Part shown: positions 16,129-26,096 of the stretch, one piece after another
Numbering within the stretch: the first letter of the stretch is position 1
Layout of the letters: each line of letters begins with the position of its first letter
DNA from: Clostridia bacterium
GTDB lineage: Bacteria > Bacillota > Peptococcia > Peptococcales > BICA1-8
Direction of reading: 5' to 3'
NCBI GenBank assembly: GCA_030154225.1
Contig: JASKKI010000010.1
Coordinates: forward strand, 1-50,058
DNA length: 50,058 nt
Program-made: the position numbers and the translations under genes
Notes under the pieces: model-generated
Told to the model about the DNA's origin: nothing
Seen by the model: only the letters and a program-made list of their open reading frames with translations
Databases searched by the model: none

Positions 16129-17658
16129 TTGGAATATGTTTTGGAAATGAAACATATCAGTAAAAGTTTCCCGGGAATAAAAGCCAATGATGATATTAAC
16201 TTTCAATTAAAAAAAGGGGAAATACATGCTTTGGTTGGTGAAAATGGAGCAGGTAAATCTACCTTAATGAATATACTTTTTGGTTTATATCAACCAGATG
16301 AGGGTGAAATCTGGATAAAGGGTGAAAAAAGAATTATCAATAATCCCAATATAGCAATAGATTTGGGTATAGGAATGGTCCATCAGCATTTTATGTTAGT
16401 TCCTCCTTTAACAGTAGCAGAAAATGTAATTTTAGGTATTGAACCGAAAAAAGGGTTATCTTTAGATATTAAACAAGCAATTAAAAATGTAAAAGATATT
16501 TCGGAACAATATGGTCTAAGTATTGATCCTCAGGCCAAGATAAATCAATTGTCTGTAGGAATGCAGCAACGGGTTGAAATAATTAAAACACTATACCGGG
16601 GGGCAGATATCCTTATACTAGATGAACCCACTGCAGTTTTAACACCACAGGAAATAAAAGAGTTATTTAAAATAATGGAACAGTTAATTAAACAAGGTAA
16701 AACCATTATTTTTATAACCCATAAATTAAAAGAAGTTATGGAAATTTCCAATCGTGTTACAGTTTTACGAAGGGGTAAGACAATAGGCACTGTTGAAACT
16801 GAAAATACTAGCGAGGTACAATTGGCAGAAATGATGGTCGGCCGTAAGGTAGTATTAAAAGTAGCTAAAAAACCAAAGCAACCCGGCGAAATAGTTCTGG
16901 AAGTTAATAATTTACACACATTTAATCAAAGAGGTATTGAAGCCTTAAAAGGTGTATCTCTGGAAGTACGGGCTGGTGAGATCTTAGGTATAGCAGGGGT
17001 TGCAGGAAATGGCCAAAGTGAACTAATAGATGTTATTGTAGGGCTTCTACCAGCTAAAAAGGGTAGTATTAAATTAAAAAACACTGATATTACCAAAGCT
17101 TCCATAAGAGGACGAAGAAGAAAAGGTATTGGTCATATACCCGAGGATAGACACCACAGGGGATTAGTACTTGATTATACTGTAGCGGAAAATCTTGTTC
17201 TGGGTGATCATAACATAAAACCTGCTAGTGATAAAGGAATTATAAATTATAATTCTATATTTAAAAAAGCTGACAGGCTAATTGCGGAATTTGATATAAG
17301 AACACCCAGTAAAGATACCTTTACCCGTTCATTATCTGGCGGAAACCAGCAAAAAGTAATAGTTGCCCGTGAGTTTGATATTGAACCCAGCTTATTAATT
17401 GCGGCTCAACCCACCCGTGGAGTAGATATTGGTGCAATAGAATTTATCCACCAGAGAATAATTGAACAAAGAGATAAAGGTAAGGCAGTATTGTTGGTTT
17501 CATCGGAATTACAGGAAATAATGTCCCTTAGTGACAGGATTTTAGTTATGTTTGAAGGTCAAATTGTTGGTAAAGTTGACCCGAAAACGACCAGTGAAGA
17601 AAATATAGGTTTAATGATGGCAGGAATAAAAAGGGGTGAAACCCAGAATGAAAAATAA
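16129..17658 (+). CDS. BMP-type nucleoside ABC transporter, duplicated ATP-binding protein
   Basis: This protein of about 509 residues has two fused ATP-binding domains. The first has GENGAGKST, signature LSVGMQQR and Walker B ILILDEPT. The second has a variant Walker A (GVAGNGQSE), signature LSGGNQQK and the family-typical AAQPTRG. This matches YufO/NupO-type ATPases of BMP transporters. I choose TTG 16129 because AAAGGAGG ends 8 nt upstream; an in-frame ATG 12 codons earlier has no ribosome site. It energises import through the two downstream permeases, and its end overlaps or abuts the next start. Confidence 0.92.
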   Translation: MEYVLEMKHISKSFPGIKANDDINFQLKKGEIHALVGENGAGKSTLMNILFGLYQPDEGEIWIKGEKRIINNPNIAIDLGIGMVHQHFMLVPPLTVAENVILGIEPKKGLSLDIKQAIKNVKDISEQYGLSIDPQAKINQLSVGMQQRVEIIKTLYRGADILILDEPTAVLTPQEIKELFKIMEQLIKQGKTIIFITHKLKEVMEISNRVTVLRRGKTIGTVETENTSEVQLAEMMVGRKVVLKVAKKPKQPGEIVLEVNNLHTFNQRGIEALKGVSLEVRAGEILGIAGVAGNGQSELIDVIVGLLPAKKGSIKLKNTDITKASIRGRRRKGIGHIPEDRHHRGLVLDYTVAENLVLGDHNIKPASDKGIINYNSIFKKADRLIAEFDIRTPSKDTFTRSLSGGNQQKVIVAREFDIEPSLLIAAQPTRGVDIGAIEFIHQRIIEQRDKGKAVLLVSSELQEIMSLSDRILVMFEGQIVGKVDPKTTSEENIGLMMAGIKRGETQNEK

Positions 17659-18730
17659 AGAGGTAATATTTAAGAGATTTTCAGATATATTAATACCTTT
17701 CATTGCTATTTTAGCTTCGTTGCTTCTGGCAGCTTTGGTGCTCTGGCTCGTTGGCTATGACCCGGTAAAAGCATTTTCCTCCTTAGCCAAAGGTGCTTTT
17801 GGTGATAGTCGAAAAATAGCCAATACTTTACTGGAAGCGACACCCTTAATTTTTACCGGACTGGCAGTTGCCTTTGCTTTTCGTTGTGGTTTATTTAATA
17901 TTGGGGTAGAAGGGCAATTGTTAGTTGCTTCAGTGGCTGCAGCTTATATGGGGTTTAAGTTTACTAACTTGCCTATGATAATCCACTTACCTTTAAGTAT
18001 CCTGGCAGCAATGCTTGTTGGAGGTTTATGGGCATCAATTCCGGGGGTTCTTAAGGCTAAACTAGGCGTCCATGAAGTAATTAATACTATTATGATGAAT
18101 TACATTGCCTATGCTTTAGTTGCTTACTTAGGCACTAAGGTTTTAATTGAACCACCTGGAGCAATTCCCCAAACACCGGAAATTTTACCATCAAGTCATT
18201 TAGTTCAAATTAGGGAGTTTTTTAATATAAATTCACGCTTAAACATAGGCTTTTTATTAGCATTATTAGCCGGTTTTCTGGTTTACTATATACTGTGGCG
18301 AACGGTATTGGGTTATGAAATTAGGGCGGTGGGTTTAAACCCTCATGCTGCAGAATATTCTGGTATAAGTGTAACCCGTAATATAATTATGGCCATGATT
18401 ATAAGTGGCATGTTAGCGGGGCTGGCCGGTGCTGAGAGGGTCCTTGGCTTGCATTTTAGATATATTCAAGGCTTTTCGCCTGGGTACGGTTTCATTGGTA
18501 TTGCCGTTGCCTTATTGGGGAGGAATACTCCCCTTGGGGTAATCATGGCAGCATTATTATTTGGGGCTCTCGATAGCGGTGGTGCTTATATGGCCAGGGT
18601 TACCAAAATACCCAATGAAATAGTAGGTATAGTACAAGCAGTAATTATATTTTTTGTTGCATCTGATTATGCCTTTAGAAAAAGACTGGAATTATTAAAT
18701 GGCAGAAAGGTGGTGAAAGGGGATGTTTGA
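17648..18730 (+). CDS. BMP-type ABC transporter permease 1
   Basis: This protein of about 360 residues has around nine membrane helices and belongs to the BPD_transp_2 family (YufP/NupP-like). Family motifs include [15 protein letters not shown], the coupling-loop region [15 protein letters not shown] and a Gly-rich [10 protein letters not shown]. The start could be ATG 17648, with AAGGGG about 11 nt upstream, or GTG 17636, which overlaps the ATPase gene. The next permease overlaps its end by 8 nt, indicating translational coupling. Confidence 0.9.
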   Translation: MKNKEVIFKRFSDILIPFIAILASLLLAALVLWLVGYDPVKAFSSLAKGAFGDSRKIANTLLEATPLIFTGLAVAFAFRCGLFNIGVEGQLLVASVAAAYMGFKFTNLPMIIHLPLSILAAMLVGGLWASIPGVLKAKLGVHEVINTIMMNYIAYALVAYLGTKVLIEPPGAIPQTPEILPSSHLVQIREFFNINSRLNIGFLLALLAGFLVYYILWRTVLGYEIRAVGLNPHAAEYSGISVTRNIIMAMIISGMLAGLAGAERVLGLHFRYIQGFSPGYGFIGIAVALLGRNTPLGVIMAALLFGALDSGGAYMARVTKIPNEIVGIVQAVIIFFVASDYAFRKRLELLNGRKVVKGDV

Positions 18731-19604
18731 TACTTTATTTAGTCTGGATATTTTACAAGCGACTTTAAGGATGGCCACACCCCTTTTCCTGGCAGCATTA
18801 GGCGGTCTATTTTCTGAAAGATCTGGAGTTGTAAATATTGCCTTAGAAGGATTAATGTTATTAGGCGCCTTTTTCGCAGCAGTGGGTTCTTATTTCACTG
18901 GCAACCCCTGGCTTGGTGTTTTAACAGCTATGATAGTAAGTGCTTTATTTGCCGGGATTCATGCTTTAGTAAGTATAAGGTATAAGGCTGACCAAGTTGT
19001 AAGTGGTACAGCACTCAATTTGCTGGCCGGTGGTTTAACTGTTTTTCTTTTAAATGTTATTTTTAATACATCAGGGACTTCTCCTAATGTACCTAAATTA
19101 CCTACCTGGTTATGGTTTAATCCTATTGTTTATATAGGTTTGGTTTTAGTTATTATTGTTCATTACATAATCTGGTATACCCCCTTTGGACTAAGGATCC
19201 GTTCTGTGGGTGAGCATCCAATGGCTGCAGATACGGTAGGGATTAATGTTTATACCTTAAGATATATTTGTGTAATATTAAGTGGTGTATTTGCAGGTTT
19301 AGCAGGAGCAGACTTAGCAATAGGTGAACTATCTATTTTTAGGCAAGGCATGTCAGGAGGCAGAGGGTTTATTGCCCTGGCAGCTCTGATTTTTGGGAAA
19401 TGGACGCCATTGGGTGCACTGGGAGCAAGTCTTTTATTCGGATATGCCCAGGCAGCTCAAATGCGATTAATAGGATTTTCCATACCCAGTGAGTTTATCG
19501 AGATGATTCCATACATTGTTACCATGGTAGCCCTAGCAGGTGTTGTTGGACGTTCAACTCCACCTGCTGCTGTAGGAAAGCCATATGAAAAAGGAAATAG
19601 ATAA
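18723..19604 (+). CDS. BMP-type ABC transporter permease 2
   Basis: This 293-residue membrane protein is the second permease (YufQ/NupQ-like). It shows [20 protein letters not shown] near the N-terminus and the coupling-helix region [15 protein letters not shown], both standard for the family. It probably pairs with permease 1 to form the pore. It overlaps the upstream gene by 8 nt and is followed by a terminator that ends the operon. Confidence 0.9.
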   Translation: MFDTLFSLDILQATLRMATPLFLAALGGLFSERSGVVNIALEGLMLLGAFFAAVGSYFTGNPWLGVLTAMIVSALFAGIHALVSIRYKADQVVSGTALNLLAGGLTVFLLNVIFNTSGTSPNVPKLPTWLWFNPIVYIGLVLVIIVHYIIWYTPFGLRIRSVGEHPMAADTVGINVYTLRYICVILSGVFAGLAGADLAIGELSIFRQGMSGGRGFIALAALIFGKWTPLGALGASLLFGYAQAAQMRLIGFSIPSEFIEMIPYIVTMVALAGVVGRSTPPAAVGKPYEKGNR

Positions 19605-19608
19605 ACAA

Positions 19609-19643
19609 AAAACCCTGAAGTTTCAAGTTTCTTCAGGGTTTTG
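19609..19643 (+). terminator. Terminator of the BMP transporter operon
   Basis: AACCCTGAAG (19611-19620) pairs perfectly with CTTCAGGGTT (19631-19640) across a 10-nt loop and leads into a short T-run. Confidence 0.85.
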
Positions 19644-19713
19644 TAGTTATGTAAAACATGAGTTAACCTAATTATATTGTATGTTATAATAAAAGGAAGT
19701 GAGGTGAATAGCA

Positions 19714-20451
19714 ATGAATTTTAATTTTATAGATTTTGCAATTATAATTTTATTAATATTAGGAGCTTTCAATGGTTACCGACAGGGCTTTATTGGAAGC
19801 CTTGTGGGTTTTTTGGGAAGTATAGTAGCCTTATTATTATCAATAAAATTTTATAAACCATTTGCAGGACTATTGAATGAAAAATTTGGAATACTATCAA
19901 GTATCCACGGTTTTTTATCCGAGCATTTACCTTTACCAGTTGAAGTTAGTACTGCCCCCATCAATCAAACGGGGTTAAATATTTTAATTATGAAAGTAAA
20001 CAGTATGACTTTGCCGGAATTCATAAAACAACAGGTTATCGAGCAGGCCCAAAATCTAGCCCATACTGCGGGACAATTTGGTATTGCCAATGCTGGTGAA
20101 CTGCTAACTTACATTGTAGCCATCACATTATTAAATGGACTGGCTTTACTTCTTTTATGGTTCTTAATTGATAAAATACTTTTTATTGTCGCTAAAATCT
20201 TATCAAGAAGTTTAGATAATACTTTTTTAGGTGGTGTAAATAGAATAGCAGGGCTAGTAATGGGAATAGCCATTAATGCCTTAGGACTAATAGTTTTCGT
20301 TGGTATTTTAACCCTGTTTTTAGAGGTAACAGGTCAAGCCCGATCCAGTATGCTTGTTGCTTTAGCTAAGACCGCAAATCAGTCGGTTCTGGTTCCTTAC
20401 TTTAAACAAGGCTATAATATCATCTTGAGTAAAGTAATCAGTTTTATTTAA
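19714..20451 (+). CDS. CvpA family membrane protein
   Basis: This 245-residue protein has the CvpA fold. It starts DFAIIILLILGAFNGYRQGF, the family's N-terminal signature, and continues with about four membrane helices and an extracytoplasmic loop near residues 55-125. CvpA was first linked to colicin V production; in Firmicutes its role is unclear and may relate to envelope stress. GTGAGGTG precedes the ATG. It leads a run of five same-strand genes (to DUF951) with short gaps. Confidence 0.82.
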   Translation: MNFNFIDFAIIILLILGAFNGYRQGFIGSLVGFLGSIVALLLSIKFYKPFAGLLNEKFGILSSIHGFLSEHLPLPVEVSTAPINQTGLNILIMKVNSMTLPEFIKQQVIEQAQNLAHTAGQFGIANAGELLTYIVAITLLNGLALLLLWFLIDKILFIVAKILSRSLDNTFLGGVNRIAGLVMGIAINALGLIVFVGILTLFLEVTGQARSSMLVALAKTANQSVLVPYFKQGYNIILSKVISFI

Positions 20452-20487
20452 CTTCCACACTAAGACACTTATATTGGGGTGTAACTA

Positions 20488-21444
20488 ATGATGATAACAC
20501 GTTATCGTGTATATTCCGACCATTTACAGCAAAAATTTGGCGAAAAAGTATACAAGCTACCTATTAATTTACCAGGAACCTGTCCTAATAGAGATGGAAC
20601 TTTAGGTACCGGAGGGTGTATTTTCTGTGATGCAGAAGGTGCTGGATTTGAATGTCTTCCTAATACCCTTTCGATAGAAAAGCAAATAGAAAAAAATAAA
20701 AATTTTTTTAAAAAGAGATTTAACGCCCGGAAGTTTATCAGTTATTTTCAGGCCTTTACAAACACATATATGTGTCTAGATGAATTTAAAGATAATATTC
20801 AAGCGGCTGCTAAGGATCCTGATATTATCGGTATATCTATTTCTACCCGACCTGATTGTATAAATGATCTTTACCTAGACTTTTTACTAGAAATTAAAGA
20901 ACAAAAGGGGTTAAACATAAATATTGAGTTAGGATTACAAACTGTAAACTATCATACCCTGAGTCGGGTTAACAGAGGACATACTCTGGCGGAATTTATT
21001 GATGCTTTATTGAGAATTAAAGCTAGAGGTTTTGAAAGTGTAGCCCATGTAATCTTAAATTTACCAGGAGATGATATGCTGGACGTTATAGAAAATGCCA
21101 AGATTATATCAGCACTGGGTGTTAACTATGTTAAGCTACATTCCCTTTATATTGTTAAGGGAACAAAACTTGGAAATATGTTTGAACAAGGACTAGTTGA
21201 ACTAATATCGCTGGATCAATATATTGAGCGGGTTGTTACTTTTATAGAATACCTGGACCCCAAAATAGTAATTCAAAGATTGGTTGGTAAAGGGCCTCAA
21301 GGTAATCTGCATTTTTGTAACTGGAGTACAAGCTGGTGGAAAATTAAACGACGTATTGAAGAAGTATTGGAGGAAAAAGACACCTATCAAGGGAGGAAAT
21401 TTAATTACCTAAATGGTAAAGTTTTAAAGGTAAAAAACATTTAA
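20488..21444 (+). CDS. TIGR01212 family radical SAM protein (YtqA-like)
   Basis: This 318-residue protein is a radical SAM enzyme of the YtqA/TIGR01212 group. The cluster-binding cysteines lie in CPNRDGTLGTGGCIFC near residue 31, an arrangement typical of this group rather than the plain CxxxCxxC. The barrel and the conserved ELGLQT and HVILNLPGD motifs follow. Substrate and product are unknown, though a tRNA or protein modification has been suggested for relatives. It is cytoplasmic. Confidence 0.88.
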   Translation: MMITRYRVYSDHLQQKFGEKVYKLPINLPGTCPNRDGTLGTGGCIFCDAEGAGFECLPNTLSIEKQIEKNKNFFKKRFNARKFISYFQAFTNTYMCLDEFKDNIQAAAKDPDIIGISISTRPDCINDLYLDFLLEIKEQKGLNINIELGLQTVNYHTLSRVNRGHTLAEFIDALLRIKARGFESVAHVILNLPGDDMLDVIENAKIISALGVNYVKLHSLYIVKGTKLGNMFEQGLVELISLDQYIERVVTFIEYLDPKIVIQRLVGKGPQGNLHFCNWSTSWWKIKRRIEEVLEEKDTYQGRKFNYLNGKVLKVKNI

Positions 21445-21458
21445 AAGTTGGTGATTAA

Positions 21459-22367
21459 ATGGATTTTTCCACAAGAGTAAAAACCTTTTTAAAAACAGGT
21501 AAAATCAATACATATGCCCAGTTAAAAAAATACTTATTAGAGGAAAAAAAAGATAATATTGATATTTCTCAGGCCTTAGCTAGGTTATCTTTTAAAGAAA
21601 GAGAAGAATTGTTGAGTGAGGTTTGGGATAGTATCTCTAACCATAAGAAAAAAATATTAGTTTCCCATTTATATTTGGACAATTGGAATAAGCTTATAGA
21701 TAGATATGATGAATTGAAAGAAGATGAACAGGTCAAAACATTAGAGATTTTAGGATATATATCTCATCCTGATCTTATAAACTTTTTATTAGAACAAATG
21801 AAAAGCAAGAAAGAAAGCATCAGACTAACAGCGAGTACAGCTCTGAAAAATCAGGATCCTCAGCTGATCTTAGAGCCTATCCTTTTAGCCTTAACCCAGC
21901 CGGACCAGTGGCTTCCTTCTCGGGTTTTTGAAGTATTAACTTGCATTGGTCCAGATTTAAACAAACATTTAATAGAAATGGTGGATAAAGTTGATGTACA
22001 GGTCCAAGAAATAATTGTTCAGGTTTTAGGTGAAATTGGTGATAAGTCTTGCCTGGCAGTTTTTGAAAAGCTTGCTAAGATATCTGAAGGGAACCTGCGA
22101 AAAAGAATTGCCGAGGCCTTAAGGGAGTTAAAAATAAGACAAAGCTGGCCCATTTTAATTAAACTAATGGATGAAAATGAATGGCAAACCCGTATGTTAG
22201 CTGTTCAGGCCTTGGGGCAACTGGGTATTGCAGAAACCATTCCTCTTTTAGAACAAAGAAAAAATTTAGAAACAGACCCTATTGTTAAAGAATGTATTAT
22301 AGATGCTATCAGTCAAATCGAGGAAGCCAGTCTGCCTGTAGCTGTAAGTTGGGTAAGGGAGGGGTGA
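21459..22367 (+). CDS. HEAT-repeat protein
   Basis: This 302-residue soluble protein consists of helical HEAT-like repeats, for example residues from about 85 onward (EILGYISHPDLINFLLEQM) and the C-terminal WQTRMLAVQALGQLG. HEAT repeats serve as protein-protein scaffolds; I see no catalytic motif. It sits 14 nt after the radical SAM gene and 4 nt before the MscS gene, so it may act with one of them. The N-terminal 80 residues are less repeat-like and highly charged. Confidence 0.75.
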   Translation: MDFSTRVKTFLKTGKINTYAQLKKYLLEEKKDNIDISQALARLSFKEREELLSEVWDSISNHKKKILVSHLYLDNWNKLIDRYDELKEDEQVKTLEILGYISHPDLINFLLEQMKSKKESIRLTASTALKNQDPQLILEPILLALTQPDQWLPSRVFEVLTCIGPDLNKHLIEMVDKVDVQVQEIIVQVLGEIGDKSCLAVFEKLAKISEGNLRKRIAEALRELKIRQSWPILIKLMDENEWQTRMLAVQALGQLGIAETIPLLEQRKNLETDPIVKECIIDAISQIEEASLPVAVSWVREG

Positions 22368-22371
22368 TAAA

Positions 22372-23247
22372 ATGGAATTTATTAATTTTCAAGAATTTTT
22401 TAATATTATAGACCCCAAAGAGATAATTTTATTAGGTTATAGCTTTTTAAAAGTTATAGGTATTTTTATTATTTCTAGAGTTGTTTATAAGTTTGGGGCA
22501 ATTGCAATAGACCAGATGTTTAAAGATAGGTTCAACCTTAATGAGCATTTGAAAGTAGAACAGCGCAGAATAGAAACTTTAAGCAGGTTGTTAAAAAGTT
22601 TATTATCATATCTTTTATACTTTATTGCCATTGTTACCTCATTAAAAATTTTTGGTGTACCAATTGAAACTGTTTTAGCTGGTGCAGGTATATTGGGCTT
22701 AGCTGTAGGTTTTGGTGCCCAAAACTTGGTCAAGGATATTATATCCGGGTTTTTTATCATCTTCGAAGACTTATATGCTGTAGGGGAATACATTAAAATT
22801 GATGATAAGTTTGGAATGGTTGAAGAGATAGGGCTAAAGACTACGAAAATAAGGGCATGGACAGGTGAATTATATATGATTCCCAATGGTAGTGTTGAAC
22901 AGGTAACCAATTATAACCGGGGAAGTATGAGGTCAATAGTTGAGGTGGGTATTGCTTATGAAGAAGATATTGATAATGCAATTAAAGTAATTGAAAAAGC
23001 CTGTGACAAAGTATATTTGGAAATGCAGGAAGTTATAGATGAAAAACCAAATGTAATGGGAGTAATCGCCCTTGCCGATTCCAGTGTTAATATTAGAGTA
23101 ACTGCCACTGCCAAAGGCTTAAATCACTGGGCTCTAGAACGGAAGCTTAGACAGAGAATTAAGGAAGAATTTGATAAAGAAGGAGTAGAAATCCCATATC
23201 CACGAAGGGTGATTATAAATGGTGGTGAACTAGAAACTGGTAGCTAG
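22372..23247 (+). CDS. MscS-family mechanosensitive channel
   Basis: This 291-residue protein is a small-conductance mechanosensitive channel homologue. Two N-terminal helices are followed by the pore helix region AGAGILGLAVGFGAQNLVKD (about residues 104-123) and the beta domain with PNGSVEQVTNYNRG. It releases solutes on hypo-osmotic shock. In B. subtilis an mscS-type gene (ykuT/yhdY relatives) plays this role. It begins 4 nt after the HEAT gene, indicating cotranscription. Confidence 0.9.
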   Translation: MEFINFQEFFNIIDPKEIILLGYSFLKVIGIFIISRVVYKFGAIAIDQMFKDRFNLNEHLKVEQRRIETLSRLLKSLLSYLLYFIAIVTSLKIFGVPIETVLAGAGILGLAVGFGAQNLVKDIISGFFIIFEDLYAVGEYIKIDDKFGMVEEIGLKTTKIRAWTGELYMIPNGSVEQVTNYNRGSMRSIVEVGIAYEEDIDNAIKVIEKACDKVYLEMQEVIDEKPNVMGVIALADSSVNIRVTATAKGLNHWALERKLRQRIKEEFDKEGVEIPYPRRVIINGGELETGS

Positions 23248-23314
23248 CTAATAGTAATTTTGTTTAACTTATTACCAGTCACAACTGACTAGTAATTAAT
23301 CGGGGGTGTTATTT

Positions 23315-23509
23315 ATGCCTATTCCATTTAACGTAGGAGATGTTGTGAAAACAAAGAAATCCCATCCCTGTGGAGGTGATGAATGGGAAGTATTAAGAAC
23401 AGGTGCGGATTTCAGAATAAAATGCCTAAAATGCCAGCATCAAACCTGGATTAGTCGCCCTAAGTTTGAAAAAGCGGTAAAAAAAATCATAAAAAAAGTG
23501 GAGGAGTGA
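23315..23509 (+). CDS. DUF951 family small protein
   Basis: This 64-residue protein matches DUF951. It opens with FNVGDVVKTKKSHPCGG and contains DFRIKCLKCQHQTWISR, with CxxC and an upstream Cys that suggest a small metal site. In Firmicutes it usually sits beside the MscS gene and just before rpsF, exactly as here. I choose ATG 23315 because GGGGGTG lies 6-10 nt upstream. The function is unknown. Confidence 0.85.
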   Translation: MPIPFNVGDVVKTKKSHPCGGDEWEVLRTGADFRIKCLKCQHQTWISRPKFEKAVKKIIKKVEE

Positions 23510-23533
23510 GAGAATTTATAATACAAAAAAACC

Positions 23534-23562
23534 TGGACACTAGTTACTTTATTTGATATAAT
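23534..23562 (+). promoter_or_regulatory. Sigma-A promoter of rpsF-ssb-rpsR
   Basis: TGGACA (23534-23539), a 17-bp spacer and TATAAT (23557-23562) precede the S6:S18 leader. Transcription would begin near 23569. Confidence 0.75.
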
Positions 23563-23576
23563 TCTTTGATGTACAA

Positions 23577-23621
23577 TCCCTGCTTCACATGTTTTAAAGT
23601 GAAGCCGTTAGTCCATAGGGA
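23577..23621 (+). promoter_or_regulatory. S6:S18 ribosomal-protein leader RNA
   Basis: An inner stem GCTTCAC (23582-23588) with GTGAAGC (23599-23605) sits on an outer stem TCCCT (23577-23581) with AGGGA (23617-23621). The asymmetric internal loop contains CCG (23605-23607), the hallmark bound by the S6:S18 complex. The outer stem includes the start of the rpsF ribosome site, so binding would repress translation. Confidence 0.75.
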
Positions 23622-23636
23622 GGAGGTGGATACACT

Positions 23637-23927
23637 ATGCGCCAATACGAACTGCTATTTATTGTTAAGCCTGATGTTGACGAAGAACAGTTAGAAGCAG
23701 TTATAGGTAAGTACACTGCCCTTATCGAAAAAGAGGGTGGTGAAATCATTAAAGTGGATAAGTGGGGTAAACGTAAATTCGCTTATGAAATTGATAAAAA
23801 ATGGCGAGATGGGTTTTACACACTAATTCAGTTTAATGGTGAGCCTGCGGTTGCTAGTGAAGTAGACAGGGTGATGAAAATTTCCGATGAAATCATCCGT
23901 CACATAATCACTAGAATAGGAGAATAG
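23637..23927 (+). CDS. rpsF: 30S ribosomal protein S6
   Basis: This 96-residue protein is ribosomal protein S6, with the classic opening YELLFIVKPDVDEEQ and conserved KWGKRKFAYEI. It binds 16S rRNA with S18 on the 30S platform. A strong GGGAGGAGG site precedes the ATG. It heads rpsF-ssb-rpsR, and the leader upstream carries the S6:S18 autoregulatory motif. Confidence 0.97.
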   Translation: MRQYELLFIVKPDVDEEQLEAVIGKYTALIEKEGGEIIKVDKWGKRKFAYEIDKKWRDGFYTLIQFNGEPAVASEVDRVMKISDEIIRHIITRIGE

Positions 23928-23963
23928 GAGACACTTCCGGGTTTTCCGGAGAGGAGTGTTTAT

Positions 23964-24362
23964 ATGCTAAATAAGGTTATTTTAATCGGCCGGTTAACCA
24001 AAGACCCAGAACTGAGATATACACCATCAGGTGTTGCTGTTGCAACATTTACTTTAGCAGTTGATCGTCCTTTTACTAATCAGCAAGGTGAAAGGGATAC
24101 CGACTTTATACCTATAGTTGTTTGGCGTAAGCAAGCAGAAAATTGTGCCAATTATATTGGTAAAGGCCGTTTAGTTGCTGTTGAAGGACGAATTCAAGTA
24201 CGTAGTTATGATACAAATGAGGGTCAAAGACGTTGGGTTACTGAAGTAGTGGCCGATAATGTTCGTTTCTTAGACAGGGGTAAAGGAGATCCTAACGTGG
24301 ATCAAGGTGACTCCTCCTTTGGAAATGAAGTAAGTTTTTCCGATGAAGATATTCCGTTTTAA
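23964..24362 (+). CDS. ssb: Single-stranded DNA-binding protein
   Basis: This 132-residue protein is SSB. It begins with the OB-fold sequence [20 protein letters not shown] and keeps the acidic tail ending DEDIPF, which recruits replication and repair partners. The linker is unusually short, giving a compact SSB. Its position between rpsF and rpsR is conserved in Firmicutes. Confidence 0.97.
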   Translation: MLNKVILIGRLTKDPELRYTPSGVAVATFTLAVDRPFTNQQGERDTDFIPIVVWRKQAENCANYIGKGRLVAVEGRIQVRSYDTNEGQRRWVTEVVADNVRFLDRGKGDPNVDQGDSSFGNEVSFSDEDIPF

Positions 24363-24377
24363 TAAAGGAGGGAAACA

Positions 24378-24611
24378 ATGGCTAAAAGAGATCGTGGTAG
24401 ACGGCCTAGAAAACGCATTTGTGCCTTCTGTGTAGATAAAATCGAAAGTATTGATTATAAAGAAGTAAATAAGCTTAAAAAGTATATTACAGAACGAGGC
24501 AAAATTTTACCACGCCGTATTTCCGGTAATTGTGCCAAACACCAAAGACAGTTAACAACTGCTATTAAAAGAGCTAGAGTTATGGCTTTACTGCCATTTA
24601 CAACTGAGTAA
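24378..24611 (+). CDS. rpsR: 30S ribosomal protein S18
   Basis: This 77-residue protein is ribosomal protein S18, recognised by [22 protein letters not shown] and the [14 protein letters not shown] segment. The cysteines near the N-terminus (CAFC) suggest a zinc-binding-type S18. GGAGGG precedes the ATG. A strong terminator follows 3 nt past the stop. Confidence 0.97.
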   Translation: MAKRDRGRRPRKRICAFCVDKIESIDYKEVNKLKKYITERGKILPRRISGNCAKHQRQLTTAIKRARVMALLPFTTE

Positions 24612-24614
24612 AAC

Positions 24615-24647
24615 AAAAAGGGAGCTATCTTTCTTAGCTCCCTTTTT
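24615..24647 (+). terminator. Terminator after rpsR
   Basis: AAAAAGGGAGCTA (24615-24627) pairs perfectly with TAGCTCCCTTTTT (24635-24647), a 13-bp stem ending in a T-run. Confidence 0.88.
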
Positions 24648-24777
24648 AGTTTGTTAATAATAAATAAATATGTTAAACTTTTGCACAGAAAGTAATACTT
24701 TCTGTATAATAAAAAAAGGAACAACCTCTTATCTTAGAGAAGTATTCATTTTTAAAAGAAAATGGGAGGTTAAAATA

Positions 24778-25086
24778 ATGCCTGACTACCAGTTTGACAT
24801 AGCTAAAAATGCTAAAGTCCTTGATGAACTAAAAGCAGATTTAATAGGTACAGTTGGGAATTTATATAGAAATATTATCAAAGGATCCCAAGAAACCATT
24901 ATCGATTGCCTGGCAGCAATAATTATTACTGTTTATATAATAGGAAGAAGGTTGGGTATAAAATTTTACCAGGTTGATGAAGCAATTGGTAACCAGTTAA
25001 GAAATTCTGCAGGTAGTAATCATGAAGTTGAAAAATGGTTTAATGATATTACTTCTCTTAAACAATATTGGAATGATATGAAATAA
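24778..25086 (+). CDS. MazG-like family protein
   Basis: This 102-residue protein matches the MazG-like proteins encoded between rpsR and yybS in Clostridia. A helical region with EIIDCLAA-like chemistry (QETIIDCLAAIIITVYIIGRR) is present. The full catalytic EExxE motif of true MazG pyrophosphatases is not obvious, so activity is uncertain. ATG 24778 follows GGGAGG; translation from further upstream would lack a ribosome site. The next gene begins 13 nt after the stop. Confidence 0.75.
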   Translation: MPDYQFDIAKNAKVLDELKADLIGTVGNLYRNIIKGSQETIIDCLAAIIITVYIIGRRLGIKFYQVDEAIGNQLRNSAGSNHEVEKWFNDITSLKQYWNDMK

Positions 25087-25099
25087 TGGGGTGACATAA

Positions 25100-26083
25100 G
25101 TGCAAAATACCATTACAACTAAGGCAATGGCAGAAGGTGCTTTATTAGCTGTTATAACGGCAATCTTAGCCTTATTAGGGGCATTTATTCCATTAGCAAA
25201 TTTCTTGACTTTTTTAGTGGTCGCAGTTCCTATAATAATTGTTATTGTTAGAAATAATTTATCTACGGGTATTATCTCTTCTATAGTAGCGGCTTTTCTA
25301 GTGGGTATTTTAGCAGGCCCTATTGTTGCCGTATTTTTTTACCTGCAATTTATGTTAATGGCTCTAGTTTATGGTCATTTGTTTAAAAATAGATACGGAT
25401 CAGGAAAAATATTGGTAGCCGGAACTTTTATTGCTGCCCTTTCAACTATATTGATAATAGTTATTACCATGTTTATTGGGCAAGTAGGTTTAGAACAACA
25501 AAAACAGGCTTTGTTTGAAACTGTTGACCGAACCATAAAAATTTATGAAGATTATGGTATGATGAAGCAATTTGAAGAAAAGGGAATTAATAAAGAGCAG
25601 TTAAGAACAATGCTAACTGATATGATTAAATTGTTTATTAGAGTATTACCGGCTCTATTAGTCATTGGTAGTGTCTTTACTGCAGTTACTCATTTTATCA
25701 TGGCTAGAATGGCCTTAAAACGGTTGGGACATGAAATTCCCAAATTTCCTCCATTCAGTGAATGGCATTTACCATGGTATACTATCTGGGGACTAATTTT
25801 AGGTTGGGCAAGCTATTTATTAGGTGATATCTATAATAGAGAAGTTTGGCAAATACTGGGTCAAAATATTATGATTGCTTACGGGATGATTTTATTTGTC
25901 CTGGGGCTTTCGGTGGTTGCTTTCTATATAAGGAAATATAAGCTTTCTAGGGTAAATCGTCTACTAATACTCCTATTGGCAGTAATCATGTTTCAAGTTT
26001 TTGTTATTAGTACAATATTGATAGGTATGTTTGATTTAGTTATGGACCACCGCAAATTAAATAAAAGGCAAAAAGCTTCTTAA
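25100..26083 (+). CDS. YybS family membrane protein (DUF2232)
   Basis: This 327-residue protein has about eight membrane helices and is a DUF2232/YybS protein by position (between rpsR and gdpP) and hydrophobic pattern, including the C-terminal helices after residue 215. It resembles energy-coupling-factor S-type membrane proteins, but its substrate is unknown. Translation starts at GTG 25100 after GGGGTGA. The gdpP start follows in 13 nt. Confidence 0.85.
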   Translation: MQNTITTKAMAEGALLAVITAILALLGAFIPLANFLTFLVVAVPIIIVIVRNNLSTGIISSIVAAFLVGILAGPIVAVFFYLQFMLMALVYGHLFKNRYGSGKILVAGTFIAALSTILIIVITMFIGQVGLEQQKQALFETVDRTIKIYEDYGMMKQFEEKGINKEQLRTMLTDMIKLFIRVLPALLVIGSVFTAVTHFIMARMALKRLGHEIPKFPPFSEWHLPWYTIWGLILGWASYLLGDIYNREVWQILGQNIMIAYGMILFVLGLSVVAFYIRKYKLSRVNRLLILLLAVIMFQVFVISTILIGMFDLVMDHRKLNKRQKAS

Positions 26084-26096
26084 AGGGGAAAATTTT

